This document shows, one piece after another, positions 7,208 through 17,200 of a stretch of DNA of 64,000 bases. The stretch lies in the NCBI GenBank assembly GCA_027531445.1, contig JAPZRK010000002.1, positions 1 to 64,000 on the forward strand. Direction: 5' to 3'. The stretch is from Leptospira sp. (GTDB lineage: Bacteria; Spirochaetota; Leptospiria; Leptospirales; Leptospiraceae). Position 1 is the stretch's first letter. Every line of letters starts with the position of its first letter. The position numbers were made by a program, and so were the translations under genes. The notes beneath the pieces were generated by a model. That model did no database searches and was not told where the DNA came from. It saw only the letters and a program-made list of their open reading frames with translations.

Positions 7208-8524
7208 TTAATTTCCTGGTATTGTAAGTGATAAGACCTTTTCGATTTTTAAGTCTGGTTCATTTACATTTTTTAATCGAATCATTCCTGGTATATATTT
7301 TTCTTTGAGCTCCGATTCGCTTAGAGTTTGTGTTTCAATTACGACAGAAAAACTTCTTAGCTCTCCTGATGCGAGAGTGAGTTGTTCTCCTTCACCAGAC
7401 CGAACCAACATTTCCTTATTATGGCGTGTATCAAATGCTTCTAGCGCAAATATAGCAGGCTTAGGAGATATGTTTTGGATACGAATGGCTACAAAGGCCC
7501 GAATTTTGTTGTCCGGAAGTAGAGTAGGTGGCATCGATTTATTGGCAGCGGCAATCATCGACATAGGCACGCGAGTGATTAATTTGTAAGTTGCAGCGGA
7601 TATAACAATCGTGAGTAGAAGCGCATAAATCACGGATCTTGGTCGAATCCATTTGACTTTACCACGTGTTTCAATCTGGTCGAGAGAAAGATAACCAATG
7701 AGAGTTTTTTTGTTCTCTTTTGCCATAATGCTTGTACAGGCATCGACACACTTGCCGCAGGCTACACAGCCGACTTGCAATCCGTCACGAATATCAATGC
7801 CAGTCGGACAAACTACGACACACATATTACATGAAACACAATCACCGATTTGTGTTTTTTTATCACGCCTAGGTTCACCACGTTTGTAATCGTAAGTTAC
7901 GTTCCATGAATGTTCGTCCATAAGAATGGTTTGGAACCTTGCGTATGGGCATGCATACTTACAAAATTGTTCTCTAATAAAACCGATGTCGACAAACATT
8001 GCAATGGTGAAAAATCCAATAAAATAGGAATATGATTTCGAAAAAAAAGTGAGGCTTGCGATATCTCCTGCCATTTCGTAAGGACTAACGAAGTATCCAA
8101 TCCAATGGAAGGAGGCGATAAATGAGACAACCAACCACAAAAAGTAAACAAGGTACTTTTTATGAACAGGTGCATCTTTTTTACCATATTTACTATCAAG
8201 GATCCAACGTCCGATGCGATCAAAAAAATCCGTATAAATGGTTTGTGGGCATCCCCATCCACACCAAACTCGTCCGATCACGGAAGTAAAAAAGAAAAGA
8301 GAAAGACCCATAGTTAAAAGGAAAAACCACAGGATGAGACCCTCCTGTGGGATAAAAAGACCGCCAAACAGATGAAACATTCGATGTGGAATGTCCAAAC
8401 GAATCAAAGGTGAACCTGAAGGAAGCACCACCCAAGGAGCCGAAAGAAATAGAAAGACGAGAAAACTCATCACCCAATTTCTTCTGGTTCTTACTTTTCC
8501 TGATTGGGGTCTTGAAATGATCAT
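7208..8524 (-). CDS. ccoG: cytochrome oxidase accessory protein CcoG (FixG/RdxA), 4Fe-4S
   Basis: 438 aa. Several membrane helices are followed by Cys motifs: WCGWGCPQTIYTDFFDR in the membrane part, QFCKYACPYARFQ, and a ferredoxin-like pair CVSCNMCVVVCPTGIDIR and CVACGKCVDAC. The C-terminal third is a beta-sandwich domain (IG-fold FixG C domain). CcoG has been shown in other bacteria to act as a cupric reductase supporting copper loading of cbb3 oxidase. All cysteine clusters are intact and the length is usual. It starts two bases after the ccoP stop. Confidence 0.93.
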   Translation of the reverse strand: MIISRPQSGKVRTRRNWVMSFLVFLFLSAPWVVLPSGSPLIRLDIPHRMFHLFGGLFIPQEGLILWFFLLTMGLSLFFFTSVIGRVWCGWGCPQTIYTDFFDRIGRWILDSKYGKKDAPVHKKYLVYFLWLVVSFIASFHWIGYFVSPYEMAGDIASLTFFSKSYSYFIGFFTIAMFVDIGFIREQFCKYACPYARFQTILMDEHSWNVTYDYKRGEPRRDKKTQIGDCVSCNMCVVVCPTGIDIRDGLQVGCVACGKCVDACTSIMAKENKKTLIGYLSLDQIETRGKVKWIRPRSVIYALLLTIVISAATYKLITRVPMSMIAAANKSMPPTLLPDNKIRAFVAIRIQNISPKPAIFALEAFDTRHNKEMLVRSGEGEQLTLASGELRSFSVVIETQTLSESELKEKYIPGMIRLKNVNEPDLKIEKVLSLTIPGN

Positions 8525-8525
8525 T

Positions 8526-9053
8526 TTATTTTGCCTTTACCAACGTATCGTTTTTTGTGGCAAGCCATGCCATCACAGAATAAACCTTTTCGGCACCAAG
8601 CCCATTCCAAGCTGGCATTCCACCTCGGTTGAGTTTTTGACGTTCCGGTCCAATCCCTTCCATAATGTTAACATAGACTTCTTTATCTGTGTTGCCATGA
8701 ATCCAGTCTTTATCAACTAAATTAGGTCCAACTGCACCTTCCGCATTAGGTCCGTGGCAAGCAGCACAAATTTGTTTGTATGTTGCTTCTCCTTCTTTAA
8801 TCGCTACCGCATCACCACGGTATGGGTTGGATCCATCTGCAACTGCAACCAATTGGGTTTTCGCTGGGAATTTCACTTCGTGTTCTTTGACTTCATTCTC
8901 AAAAGCAACTTCTTGTGGCCATTCAGAATACCAGTGAAAGTAAACAACGTAGCCAATTGAGAAAATGATGCTAATAAGCCATACTAACTGCCACCAAGTG
9001 GGCATTGGATTATCCGCTTGGAATATCCCGTCGACTTCTTTTGGTGCTTTCAT
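8526..9053 (-). CDS. ccoP: cbb3 oxidase subunit CcoP, single-haem form
   Basis: 175 aa. One membrane helix (about 19-40) follows the N-terminal DGIFQADNPMPTWW, the typical CcoP entry with conserved N-P-x-P-x-W. The periplasmic domain has one haem c site, CAACH, and a likely axial Met in GGMPAW. Most CcoP proteins are about 300 aa with two haem domains; this one has only one. It still carries the CcoP N-terminal motif and sits in the ccoP position. It delivers electrons from soluble cytochromes to CcoO/CcoN. No frameshift or decayed second domain is visible downstream, because ccoG begins within two bases. Confidence 0.88.
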   Translation of the reverse strand: MKAPKEVDGIFQADNPMPTWWQLVWLISIIFSIGYVVYFHWYSEWPQEVAFENEVKEHEVKFPAKTQLVAVADGSNPYRGDAVAIKEGEATYKQICAACHGPNAEGAVGPNLVDKDWIHGNTDKEVYVNIMEGIGPERQKLNRGGMPAWNGLGAEKVYSVMAWLATKNDTLVKAK

Positions 9054-9056
9054 ATT

Positions 9057-9206
9057 TTAATCCTCCTCGAGCATTCTTTGTGCAGGACGCTCGATTTCTT
9101 CTTTAGTGCGTTTTTTATAAACGTAGTAGGTAATGTAGCCGATTGCCAAAACAAGTAATGGCAATCTTAGGCTTTTATAGACGAGAAGAATTTCTTCATC
9201 ACTCAT
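9057..9206 (-). CDS. ccoQ: cbb3 oxidase subunit CcoQ, 49 aa
   Basis: A small reading frame between ccoO and ccoP encodes 49 residues starting MSDEEILLVYKSLRLPLLVL. It has one membrane span followed by the charged YYVYKKRTKEE and a short acidic end (MLEED). Size, topology and position match CcoQ/FixQ, the small subunit that stabilises the cbb3 complex. It ends three bases before the ccoP start and begins six bases after the ccoO stop. Confidence 0.8.
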   Translation of the reverse strand: MSDEEILLVYKSLRLPLLVLAIGYITYYVYKKRTKEEIERPAQRMLEED

Positions 9207-9212
9207 ATAATC

Positions 9213-9911
9213 TTACTTAACCGTTTTTTGGAGATTGGCAGAATCACGACCTAACTTTTGCAAGTAGGCAACGAGTGCATCTCCTTCCGTCTTCCCTTTT
9301 ACGACTTCAGGTGCTTTTGCGATCTCTTCCGCAGTATAAGGAACTCCAACTTTAGTTAGGGCTTTCATATTGGATACGATCTGGTCTGCATCAACAAGGT
9401 TGTCTGCTTCAAACAACCAAGGATAAGCCGGCATAATCGAGTTAGGAACCCCACCAAGTGTTCTTGGATTCGTTAAATGGTCTTTATGCCATTGGTCGGA
9501 TCTCAACATCTGTGATTCATGTGCCAAGTCTGGACCAGTTCGTTTCGAACCCCAAAGGAAGGGATGGTCATAAACGTATTCTCCACCCTTAGAGTAACCA
9601 TTTCGCCCGTATGCTTTTGTCGGGTCAAAACGATCCACTTCCCATTTGAAAGGGCGAACCATTTGCGTATGACAGCTAATACAGCCTTCTTTTTGATACA
9701 CATCACGACCAGCTAATTCAAGAGCGCTGTAAGGTGTTACAGCATCAATCTTCACAACAGCTTTTGTCAAAAAGAAAGGAGGGATGAGTTCAAAAAGTCC
9801 TCCTATCAACACGGCAATCGTTGCATAGATTGTAAATTTAATACTCTTATTGTCCCACTGATCAGCAATGTTTGATAACCAATCTAATAATTTGTTAAAA
9901 CCTAATAGCAT
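9213..9911 (-). CDS. ccoO: cbb3 oxidase mono-haem subunit CcoO
   Basis: 232 aa. The N-terminal membrane helix (about 29-50, ending LIPPFFLTKAV) is followed by ELAGRDVYQKEGCISCHTQ, which carries the single haem c site CISCH. GTPYSALELAGR-like, GSKRTGPDLAHES and SIMPAYPWLF are hallmark CcoO/FixO segments, the last containing the axial Met. It passes electrons to the CcoN catalytic centre. The start codon shares its first base with the last base of the ccoN stop, so translation is coupled. Length is normal. Confidence 0.95.
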   Translation of the reverse strand: MLLGFNKLLDWLSNIADQWDNKSIKFTIYATIAVLIGGLFELIPPFFLTKAVVKIDAVTPYSALELAGRDVYQKEGCISCHTQMVRPFKWEVDRFDPTKAYGRNGYSKGGEYVYDHPFLWGSKRTGPDLAHESQMLRSDQWHKDHLTNPRTLGGVPNSIMPAYPWLFEADNLVDADQIVSNMKALTKVGVPYTAEEIAKAPEVVKGKTEGDALVAYLQKLGRDSANLQKTVK

Positions 9912-11338
9912 TAGCGTGCTCCTATTCTAAGGTCTTGTTCCACAAACCCACTGTCCTTTGCTTGCATCGTCTTGATAAAGTTATACACCATGATCAAGAT
10001 ACCAGTTAGGTAAAGTGTTCCTCCGATTGCGCGGAAGAGTCGGAACGGTTTCAAAAATTCTACGATTTCAATCCAGTCTTTGTAAACGAGTTCTCCGTTT
10101 TCTCCAACGGCTCTCCACATGGAACCTTCTGTGATACCAGAAACCCACATAGAAATGATATAGAGTAGGATACCAAGTGTTCCGAGCCAGAAGTGAAGAT
10201 TCGCTAACTTTTCGCTATACAGATTCGAATTCCAAATGCGCGGAACTAAATAGTAAAGTGCAGACGCAGACATAAATCCAACCCAACCCAAGGTTCCCGA
10301 ATGAACGTGACCAATGATCCAGTCAGTATTGTGCCCGAGTGCCGATACAGCGCGAATGGAAAGGAGAGGACCTTCAAAAGTTGACATTCCATAGAATGTA
10401 ACGGCCGCAAGCATCATCTTCAAGGTAGCATCTACTTTGATTTTGTCTTTCGCTTGGGTGAGTGTCAAAAATCCGTTTAACATACCGCCCCAAGATGGCA
10501 TCCATAACATAATGGAAAAAACCATACCAGTTGTTTGTAACCATTCTGGAAGTGGAGAGTACAACAAATGGTGAGGACCTGCCCAAATATAGATAAAGAT
10601 CAAAGACCAAAAGTGGATGATCGAAAGTCTATGCGAGTAAATCGGTTGTTTGATGTGCTTTGGTAGGTAGTAATACATAAGACCGAGGAATGGAGTCGTT
10701 AAAACGAATGCAACCGCGTTGTGACCATACCACCATTGAATGTTTGCATCAAATACACCTGAATAAACAGAGTATGATTTCAACATTCCCGCAGGAATCA
10801 CGATGTTATTTACTATAAAAAGAAGTGGAACCGTGATGAATGATGCCAAATAAAACCAAATCGCAACATACATCTGTTCTTCTTTTCTTTTGATGATCGT
10901 GGCCATGTAATTTACGAGGAAAATAACATACCAAACAACAATCAATAAATCTAGCGGCCATTCTAATTCGGCATATTCCTTCGATTGGCTATAACCAAGA
11001 GGAAGTGTAATCGCCGCTAATACAATCGTTAGATTGTACAACACCAAGTGGACCTTTGACATTGTATCATTCCACATTCTAATTCGACAGAGTCGCTGAA
11101 TTGTATGGTATGCTGTTGCAAAAATCACACTGAGTGCAAAGCCAAAGATGGCGGCATTTGTATGAAGAGGGCGAAGTCTTCCGAAGCTCGTCCAGGGTAG
11201 TTCCAAATTCAGCTGTGGATAAACCAACTGGAAAGCGATAATCACACCGAATAACATCGATGCAACGCCCCAAACCAATGCTGAAATGATAAACCCTTTC
11301 ACGATAAAATCGTCATATTGAGGTTTTTCTGTAGCCAA
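9911..11338 (-). CDS. ccoN: cbb3 oxidase catalytic subunit CcoN
   Basis: 475 aa, about twelve membrane helices. Conserved haem and copper ligands are visible: RPLHTNAAIF (His 59), QWWYGHNAVAF, GPHHLLYSPLPEW and DWIIGHVHSGTLGWVG. These are the low-spin haem, CuB and high-spin haem histidines of the haem-copper superfamily, C type. It is the terminal oxygen-reducing subunit, with high oxygen affinity and proton pumping. It is the first gene of the operon, and about 235 bases of non-coding DNA separate it from the previous gene. That stretch contains an FNR-like site and a short perfect inverted repeat. Confidence 0.96.
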   Translation of the reverse strand: MATEKPQYDDFIVKGFIISALVWGVASMLFGVIIAFQLVYPQLNLELPWTSFGRLRPLHTNAAIFGFALSVIFATAYHTIQRLCRIRMWNDTMSKVHLVLYNLTIVLAAITLPLGYSQSKEYAELEWPLDLLIVVWYVIFLVNYMATIIKRKEEQMYVAIWFYLASFITVPLLFIVNNIVIPAGMLKSYSVYSGVFDANIQWWYGHNAVAFVLTTPFLGLMYYYLPKHIKQPIYSHRLSIIHFWSLIFIYIWAGPHHLLYSPLPEWLQTTGMVFSIMLWMPSWGGMLNGFLTLTQAKDKIKVDATLKMMLAAVTFYGMSTFEGPLLSIRAVSALGHNTDWIIGHVHSGTLGWVGFMSASALYYLVPRIWNSNLYSEKLANLHFWLGTLGILLYIISMWVSGITEGSMWRAVGENGELVYKDWIEIVEFLKPFRLFRAIGGTLYLTGILIMVYNFIKTMQAKDSGFVEQDLRIGAR

Positions 11339-11368
11339 TGTCTCACTCCTTTATGTTAGCTAAACGAT

Positions 11369-11388
11369 GCAGGAAGAGTGGTTCCTGC
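11369..11388. repeat. perfect inverted repeat in the ccoN leader
   Basis: GCAGGAA and TTCCTGC flank a six-base centre, 31-50 bases before the ccoN start. It could fold in the 5' leader or be bound by a dimeric regulator. There is no T run, so it is unlikely to be a terminator. Confidence 0.45.
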
Positions 11389-11459
11389 TCAAGTATGACT
11401 CTGTATTTTAAATGTGGTTTGTAGGAAAGAAATTCCAATTTTTCACGAGGAATATGGCA

Positions 11460-11473
11460 TTGATAAATGTCAT
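11460..11473. promoter_or_regulatory. FNR/CRP-like site upstream of ccoN
   Basis: TTGATAAATGTCAT matches the TTGAT-N4-ATCAA consensus at eight of ten positions. It lies about 122-135 bases upstream of the ccoN start, within the 235-base gap between ccoN and the convergent end at 11574. cbb3 operons are often under FNR-type control, which makes the match plausible. The rest of the gap shows no other feature I can support. Confidence 0.35.
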
Positions 11474-11573
11474 GAGAGTCTCATAAGCGAGAGTTAGAAT
11501 CATTCTATTTATTTGGTGAAAATCAAACCCATGTTTTGCTTTTCATGGGTAAATGGACTAAAAGGGAAGGTAA

Positions 11574-12608
11574 TTAGAAAAAGAACTCGTAACCTAAGTT
11601 TGTCTTTGATTCATATCGACGATCCAATGTAGTGGAGTATGGCACTGCATCTAACCGGTCCATAGTGGTAGTCATAAAAAATTGATTCTTTTTGTCTGGA
11701 GGAGTGGGATTTCCATCCAGATCAGCGACACTTGTTTTCGGATGGAATAAGAAAGCGTCTAAGATGTTCCATAAGTAAACTGCCGCCGTTGCTCCACCGA
11801 TATATTGCATTTCTCTATAATGACGTTCAACGGTTTCTCTTTGGCCTTTGAAAGGAGACAGTTCATTTGCAAAGTATGCGTTAATCGGTTCAACAGGCGT
11901 TGTCGACACTGTTGGATTTGCATTTGCGATGGCGCGTATGTATCCTGCTTCTGTGTAAGGGTTGTCAATATTGTTATAATCGCGTTTTGCGTTTAGGTAG
12001 AGTCTGTTTTTATCGTAAGTTAAGAATAATCCGACTGCAATGAGTGATGGGTATAGGAATGCCTGGATTTTGCGACCCTGTCTGTATTGGCCCCAGCCAG
12101 GAAGGACAGCAGAACGCCAAGTAGCGCCACCACGAGTGAGGTCTTTTCGGCTTTCGCTTGCGAGCCTTTCCTCTTCCTCCCTTCGTTTTTTCCGTTCTTG
12201 TTCCTCTTTTGCCTTCTGGTCTCCAAGGAGTTTATCTGACTTTTCCTTTTCCGCCTGTTCTTTCTTTAGGCGCTCGGCATCTTCCTTTTCTTTTTTGAGA
12301 CGTTCTTTTTCTGCGGCGGCAAGAGCTTTTGCTTCTTCTGCCTTTCTCATCTTTTCTTCTTCATCTGCCGTGATGTGTTCTTTATAAACGACTTTCAAAA
12401 TATCTGATTTAGAAACGACAGCGGTCGTGCCGTCCTCTTTTTGAATTTTGATTTTGTTTTGATCTTGTTCTGTGATTTTTCCTTTGATCGTACCACCACG
12501 CTTCAAAAGAATATTTTCAGCAAGAAGACTCGAAGAAAAGATAAAAAGTAAGAAAGAGATTGCTATAGTTTTAGAATAAAGAGGAGATGATTTCAAAGGA
12601 TTTCTCAT
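11574..12608 (-). CDS. secreted/membrane protein with charged coiled coil and DUF5683-like domain
   Basis: 344 aa. A signal peptide or membrane anchor (about 13-31, ending SSSLLAEN) is followed by a small beta domain (ILLKRGGTIKGKITEQDQNKIKI... TTAVVSKSDILKV). Next comes about 75 residues of very charged helix rich in K, E, A and R (about 80-155), likely a coiled coil. The C-terminal half begins WRSAVLPGWGQYRQGRK, the signature of DUF5683/'PGWGQ' proteins, with two hydrophobic helices (QAFLYPSLIAVGLFL and GGATAAVYLWNILDAF). The function is unknown; such proteins sit in the envelope. It is transcribed alone, with 212 bases of upstream non-coding DNA that must hold its promoter. Confidence 0.7.
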   Translation of the reverse strand: MRNPLKSSPLYSKTIAISFLLFIFSSSLLAENILLKRGGTIKGKITEQDQNKIKIQKEDGTTAVVSKSDILKVVYKEHITADEEEKMRKAEEAKALAAAEKERLKKEKEDAERLKKEQAEKEKSDKLLGDQKAKEEQERKKRREEEERLASESRKDLTRGGATWRSAVLPGWGQYRQGRKIQAFLYPSLIAVGLFLTYDKNRLYLNAKRDYNNIDNPYTEAGYIRAIANANPTVSTTPVEPINAYFANELSPFKGQRETVERHYREMQYIGGATAAVYLWNILDAFLFHPKTSVADLDGNPTPPDKKNQFFMTTTMDRLDAVPYSTTLDRRYESKTNLGYEFFF

Positions 12609-12820
12609 TTGTTTCAGTATTACTTAACTTTGACTATCGTCTGCCTTGCGGCAATAAAGCTGTTATTTCCTATGCTCTCTCTCTTGTACGGCTATTGCAA
12701 GGAATTTTTTAATCAAAGCGCGGATAACAATGGCGAAAGAAGTGCCCTAAATGACACTTCCTTTCCATGTTATGAAGATGTTTGCTCAAAATGCACTCCT
12801 AAAAAAACAAGAAAGTTATC

Positions 12821-14263
12821 TTAAGCCTCGACTTCTTGCATCAAAAAGTGATGAACTTGCTCGGCACACTTTCTGCCTTCAGAGATTGCCCAAACGATCA
12901 AAGATTGACCACGTCTCACGTCTCCACAAGCAAAGACTTTCGGAAGGGATGTGCCAAACGAACCAGGTTTTGTTCCAAACTCCGCCTTCACATTTCCTCG
13001 CCCATCTAGTGTTAAACCATCTTTCTGCAAATCTACAAGCAGACCTTCTTTGATAGGGTTTACAAAACCCATAGCAAGTAAAACCAAATCAGCTGGCCAT
13101 TCAAAATCGGAACCTGGGATCGGAATGAGTTTGCCATTTTCTTCCTTCACTTCTTGTCCGATGATGGCAGTCACTTCACCCTTGTCGTTGCCTTTGAACC
13201 CAAGAGTTGAGACAGCCCATTTACGAGTCACACCTTCCTCGTGGGATGTAGAAGTGCGGTACATCTTTGGATAGAGTGGCCAAGGTGTAGACGGGTCTCT
13301 TTCTTTTGGTGGTTCTGGAAAAATTTCAATTTGTGTGATCGACTTTGCGCCATGTCTGTTTGATGTTCCCACACAATCGGAACCAGTATCACCACCACCG
13401 ATGACGATGACATTTTTACCTTTTGCATCAATGATTTCCAATTGGTCACCGGCAACATACTTGTTGTTTTTTGATAAAAATTCCATTGCAAAGTGGACAC
13501 CTTTTAGCTCTCGACCGGGAAGCGGTAAATCACGTGGCACTTCTGAACCGCATGCCAGTACGATCGCATCAAAATCAGCTTGCAGTTGCTTGGTGGTTAT
13601 GTCAACGCCTACGTTGACATTAGTTTTGAAAACTACACCTTCAGCTTCCATTTGTTTGACTCGTTTGTCGATATGCCATTTTTCCATTTTAAAATCCGGA
13701 ATACCATATCGTAAAAGACCGCCAATACGATCATTTTTTTCAAAAAGTGTTACACTGTGCCCTGCTCGAGCTAACTGCTGACTTGCGGCAAGCCCAGCGG
13801 GCCCCGATCCAACAACTGCTATCTTTTTGCCGGTTTTATGTAAGGGTGGTTGTGGAATTACCCATCCCTCTTCCCAAGCTCGATCAACTATCGTGCGTTC
13901 AATGGACTTGATCGAGACGGGAGGTTCGATGATGCCTAACGTACAAGCTGATTCACAAGGTGCCGGGCATAATCTACCAGTGAATTCAGGGAAGTTGTTG
14001 GTTTTTGAGAGGTTTTCCCATGCTTCCTTCCATCTACCTTTATAGACAAAATCATTGAATTCAGGAATCAAGTTATCAACAGGACATCCGGTCTCGCCAT
14101 GGCAAAAAGGAATCCCGCAATCCATACACCTTGCGCCTTGTTCCTTTGCGACATCCTCAGCGAAAGGCTTCTCAAATTCTTTATAATTTTTGAGCCTTTC
14201 GTTAGGTGCAATTTTTTGAAGATATTGTTTTTTGTATTCTAAAAATCCTGTTGGTTTACCCAC
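12821..14263 (-). CDS. gltD: glutamate synthase (NADPH) small subunit
   Basis: 480 aa. The N-terminal part has the Cys clusters CMDCGIPFCHGETGCP and CPAPCESACTLGI that hold the 4Fe-4S centres. Two dinucleotide-binding sites follow: VVGSGPAGLAAS for FAD and VIGGGDTGSDCVG for NADPH. The C-terminal FACGDVRRGQSLIVWAISEGR closes the FAD site. It transfers electrons from NADPH to GltB, which converts glutamine and 2-oxoglutarate to two glutamates. The start is a GTG at 14263, eight bases inside gltB, with a GGGAG site nine bases away. Length and motifs are normal. Confidence 0.96.
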   Translation of the reverse strand: MGKPTGFLEYKKQYLQKIAPNERLKNYKEFEKPFAEDVAKEQGARCMDCGIPFCHGETGCPVDNLIPEFNDFVYKGRWKEAWENLSKTNNFPEFTGRLCPAPCESACTLGIIEPPVSIKSIERTIVDRAWEEGWVIPQPPLHKTGKKIAVVGSGPAGLAASQQLARAGHSVTLFEKNDRIGGLLRYGIPDFKMEKWHIDKRVKQMEAEGVVFKTNVNVGVDITTKQLQADFDAIVLACGSEVPRDLPLPGRELKGVHFAMEFLSKNNKYVAGDQLEIIDAKGKNVIVIGGGDTGSDCVGTSNRHGAKSITQIEIFPEPPKERDPSTPWPLYPKMYRTSTSHEEGVTRKWAVSTLGFKGNDKGEVTAIIGQEVKEENGKLIPIPGSDFEWPADLVLLAMGFVNPIKEGLLVDLQKDGLTLDGRGNVKAEFGTKPGSFGTSLPKVFACGDVRRGQSLIVWAISEGRKCAEQVHHFLMQEVEA

Positions 14264-17200
14264 GTGCGACGACTCCCTCTTTATTTTTGTTCACTGTACC
14301 GCTGTTCTGCTCTAATTTTAAATTTTCAAGTGCCTTTTTGTAATCTCTTGGAATGACTTTCAGAAAGTTTGGAAGCTCTTTGTCCCATGCTGACAAGATT
14401 TCACTGGCTCGTTTAGATCCAGTGTATGTTTTGTGATTTTCGATAAGAGCCTTCACTTCTGCAATTTCGGCGGCTTCAGTGATCGATTCTAGTTCCACCA
14501 TTTCTGGGTTGATCAGTGCTTGTGCCTTTCCAGATGGATTCCAAATGTATGCGATCCCACCTGACATCCCGGCGGCGAAGTTTCGACCTATGTTACCTAG
14601 AACGATGACTCGACCTCCAGTCATGTATTCACAACCATGATCGCCCATGCCTTCCACAACGACATAGGCACCAGAATTCCTTACACAAAATCTCTCGCCT
14701 GCAAGTCCATTGACATAGGCATTCCCACTAGTTGATCCAATAAAACAGGTGTTACCGATGACGATATTTTCTTCAGCTTTATAAGGAGCATTCTTTGGAG
14801 TTTGGAAAATCAATTTTCCACCACAAAGTCCTTTGCCCACATAATCATTGCCTTCGCCGACCAATTTGAGAGTCATACCTTTTGTTGCAAATGCACCAAA
14901 AGATTGACCAGCTGTTCCCTCAAATTCGATTTTGATTGTGTCTTCTTCGAGTCCGTCCGTGCCATATTTTTTTGTTACTTCATGAGATAACATCGTACCG
15001 ACAGATCTATTTAAATTCACAATTGTGGACTTCAGTTCAACTTTTTGTTTATGATCAATTGCCGCTCTCGACTTGCGAATGAGTTCATTATCGATCTGTT
15101 CGTCGAGATGGTGATTTTGTTCTTTGGAACGGAAAAGCCCAGTAGGGAACACGGCAGTTGGTCTATGTAGTACTTTTGTAAAATCCAATCCTCTGGCTTT
15201 CCAGTGATGGTGCGGTCGTTTGAATTGGATTTTTTGAACTTGGCCAATCATTTCTTCGAATGTCCGGAACCCAAGTTTTGCCATAATCTCACGTACTTCT
15301 TCAGCAACAAACGTCATGAAGTTGACAACGTATTCAGGTTTTCCTGTAAATTTGTTCCTTAAAAACTCATCTTGAGTTGCGACTCCCACAGGGCATGTAT
15401 TGAGATGGCATTTTCTCATCATAATACAACCAACTGCAACTAAAGCTGATGTAGAGAATCCAAATTCCTCGGCACCAAGAAGAGCTCCGACAACTACGTC
15501 TTTTCCAGTAAGTAGCTTGCCATCAACAGCCAAGTAAACTCGGTCTCTTAGGCCGTTTGCCACTAATGTTTGGTGGGTTTCAGAAAGCCCCAACTCCCAA
15601 GGAGTCCCCGCATGATGGATAGAAGATATGGGGCTAGCGCCTGTTCCACCTTCATGGCCTGCGATCAATATGTGATCAGCATGTGCTTTTGCAACACCAG
15701 CGGCCACCGTACCAACACCTGATTCAGATACAAGTTTTACGGAAACTCGCGCTCTTGGATTTGAGTTTTTTAAATCGAAGATCAGTTGTTTAAGATCCTC
15801 AATTGAGTAAATATCATGGTGAGGGGGAGGAGAAATCAGTGTCACTCCTGGTGTCGAATAACGAAGCCACCCGATGTACTTGTCAACTTTATGTCCAGGG
15901 AGCTGCCCACCTTCACCTGGTTTTGCCCCCTGTGCCATTTTGATTTGGAGGTCATCTGCATTTGTTAGATACTCCATAGTAACGCCAAATCTACCTGACG
16001 CAACTTGTTTAATCGCAGAACGCATCGAATCACCGTTAGGTAGAGTTTTAAATCGAACGGGATCTTCCCCACCTTCACCAGTGTTTGATTTTGCTCCTAA
16101 TCGGTTCATCGCAATCGCAAGCGTTGTGTGAGCTTCCCAAGATATAGACCCATGACTCATCGCTCCTGTTTGGAATCGCTTGAGGATAGACTTTACAGAT
16201 TCAACTTCTTCGATAGGAATCTCTTTTGAACCTTCGAAATCTAGATTGAATAGACTGCGAAGCGTGATTGCTTTTTCATGTTGGTCATCAATGAGCGCTG
16301 AGAACTCTTTAAAGATTTTGTAATCTCCTGTTTGTGTGGCTCTTTGCAATTTATGCACCGTTGTTGGTGTATAAAGGTGAGTGTCTCCATTTTTTCGAAA
16401 GTAATGAACTCCACCAGGTTCCAAGTTGTTTGGGAAAAAGGTAGGATCATATGCGCTAGTGTGTCGTCTAACGGTCTCCTCTTCGAGCATTTCGAGAGAA
16501 AGTCCTTCGATTTTTGATTGGGTACCTGCAAAGTAGTTATTTACAAGTTCAGAATCCAAACCAACAGCCTCAAAAATTTGGGCGCCACAATATGATTGTA
16601 AGGTGGATATTCCCATTTTTGAGAACACTTTAAACAACCCTTTCCCGATGGACTTGATATAATTCTTTTTCGAAGTTTTATAATCTTTCGCTTCTGGTAG
16701 CAGTCCTTGTTGTGCAAGGTCAGCTAATGTTTCAAAGGCAAGGTAGGGGTTGATCGCATTTGCCCCATATCCACATAACAAAGCAAAATGTGCCACTTCT
16801 CGTGGCTCACCTGATTCAAGCACAATACCGGCTCTCGTTCTCAATCCTTGGCGAATCAAATAATGATGAATTCCTGCCACTGCAAGAAGTGATGGGATCG
16901 CGGCACGAGTTTCAGATACACCGTGGTCAGTGAGAATGATCATCGTTACACCATTTTCACGGATCGATTTTGCCGCATCTTGGCAAACACGATCTAATGA
17001 ATTTCTCATATCATGCTTTTTTTTGGGGTCAAAAAGGATTTCAAATGTCTTTGCTTTGAAATGTCCTTCGCTGATCTGTTTGATTTTTTCAAATTCCTCG
17101 TTCGTAAGAATCGGATGTTCCAATTCGAGACGATGTGCATGTTCCGGCTGTTCGTCGAGAAGGTTTCCCTCAGGCCCAATATAAGTTGTGAGTTCCATGA

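Noticed and set aside
12609..12824. 71-codon plus-strand reading frame between the DUF5683-like gene and gltD
   Set aside because: It begins with TTG, has no ribosome site, mixes a hydrophobic start with an unrelated polar end and fills a promoter region of 212 bases. It is more likely non-coding.
13335..13781. 148-codon plus-strand frame inside gltD
   Set aside because: It is a shadow of a strongly conserved enzyme gene on the other strand.
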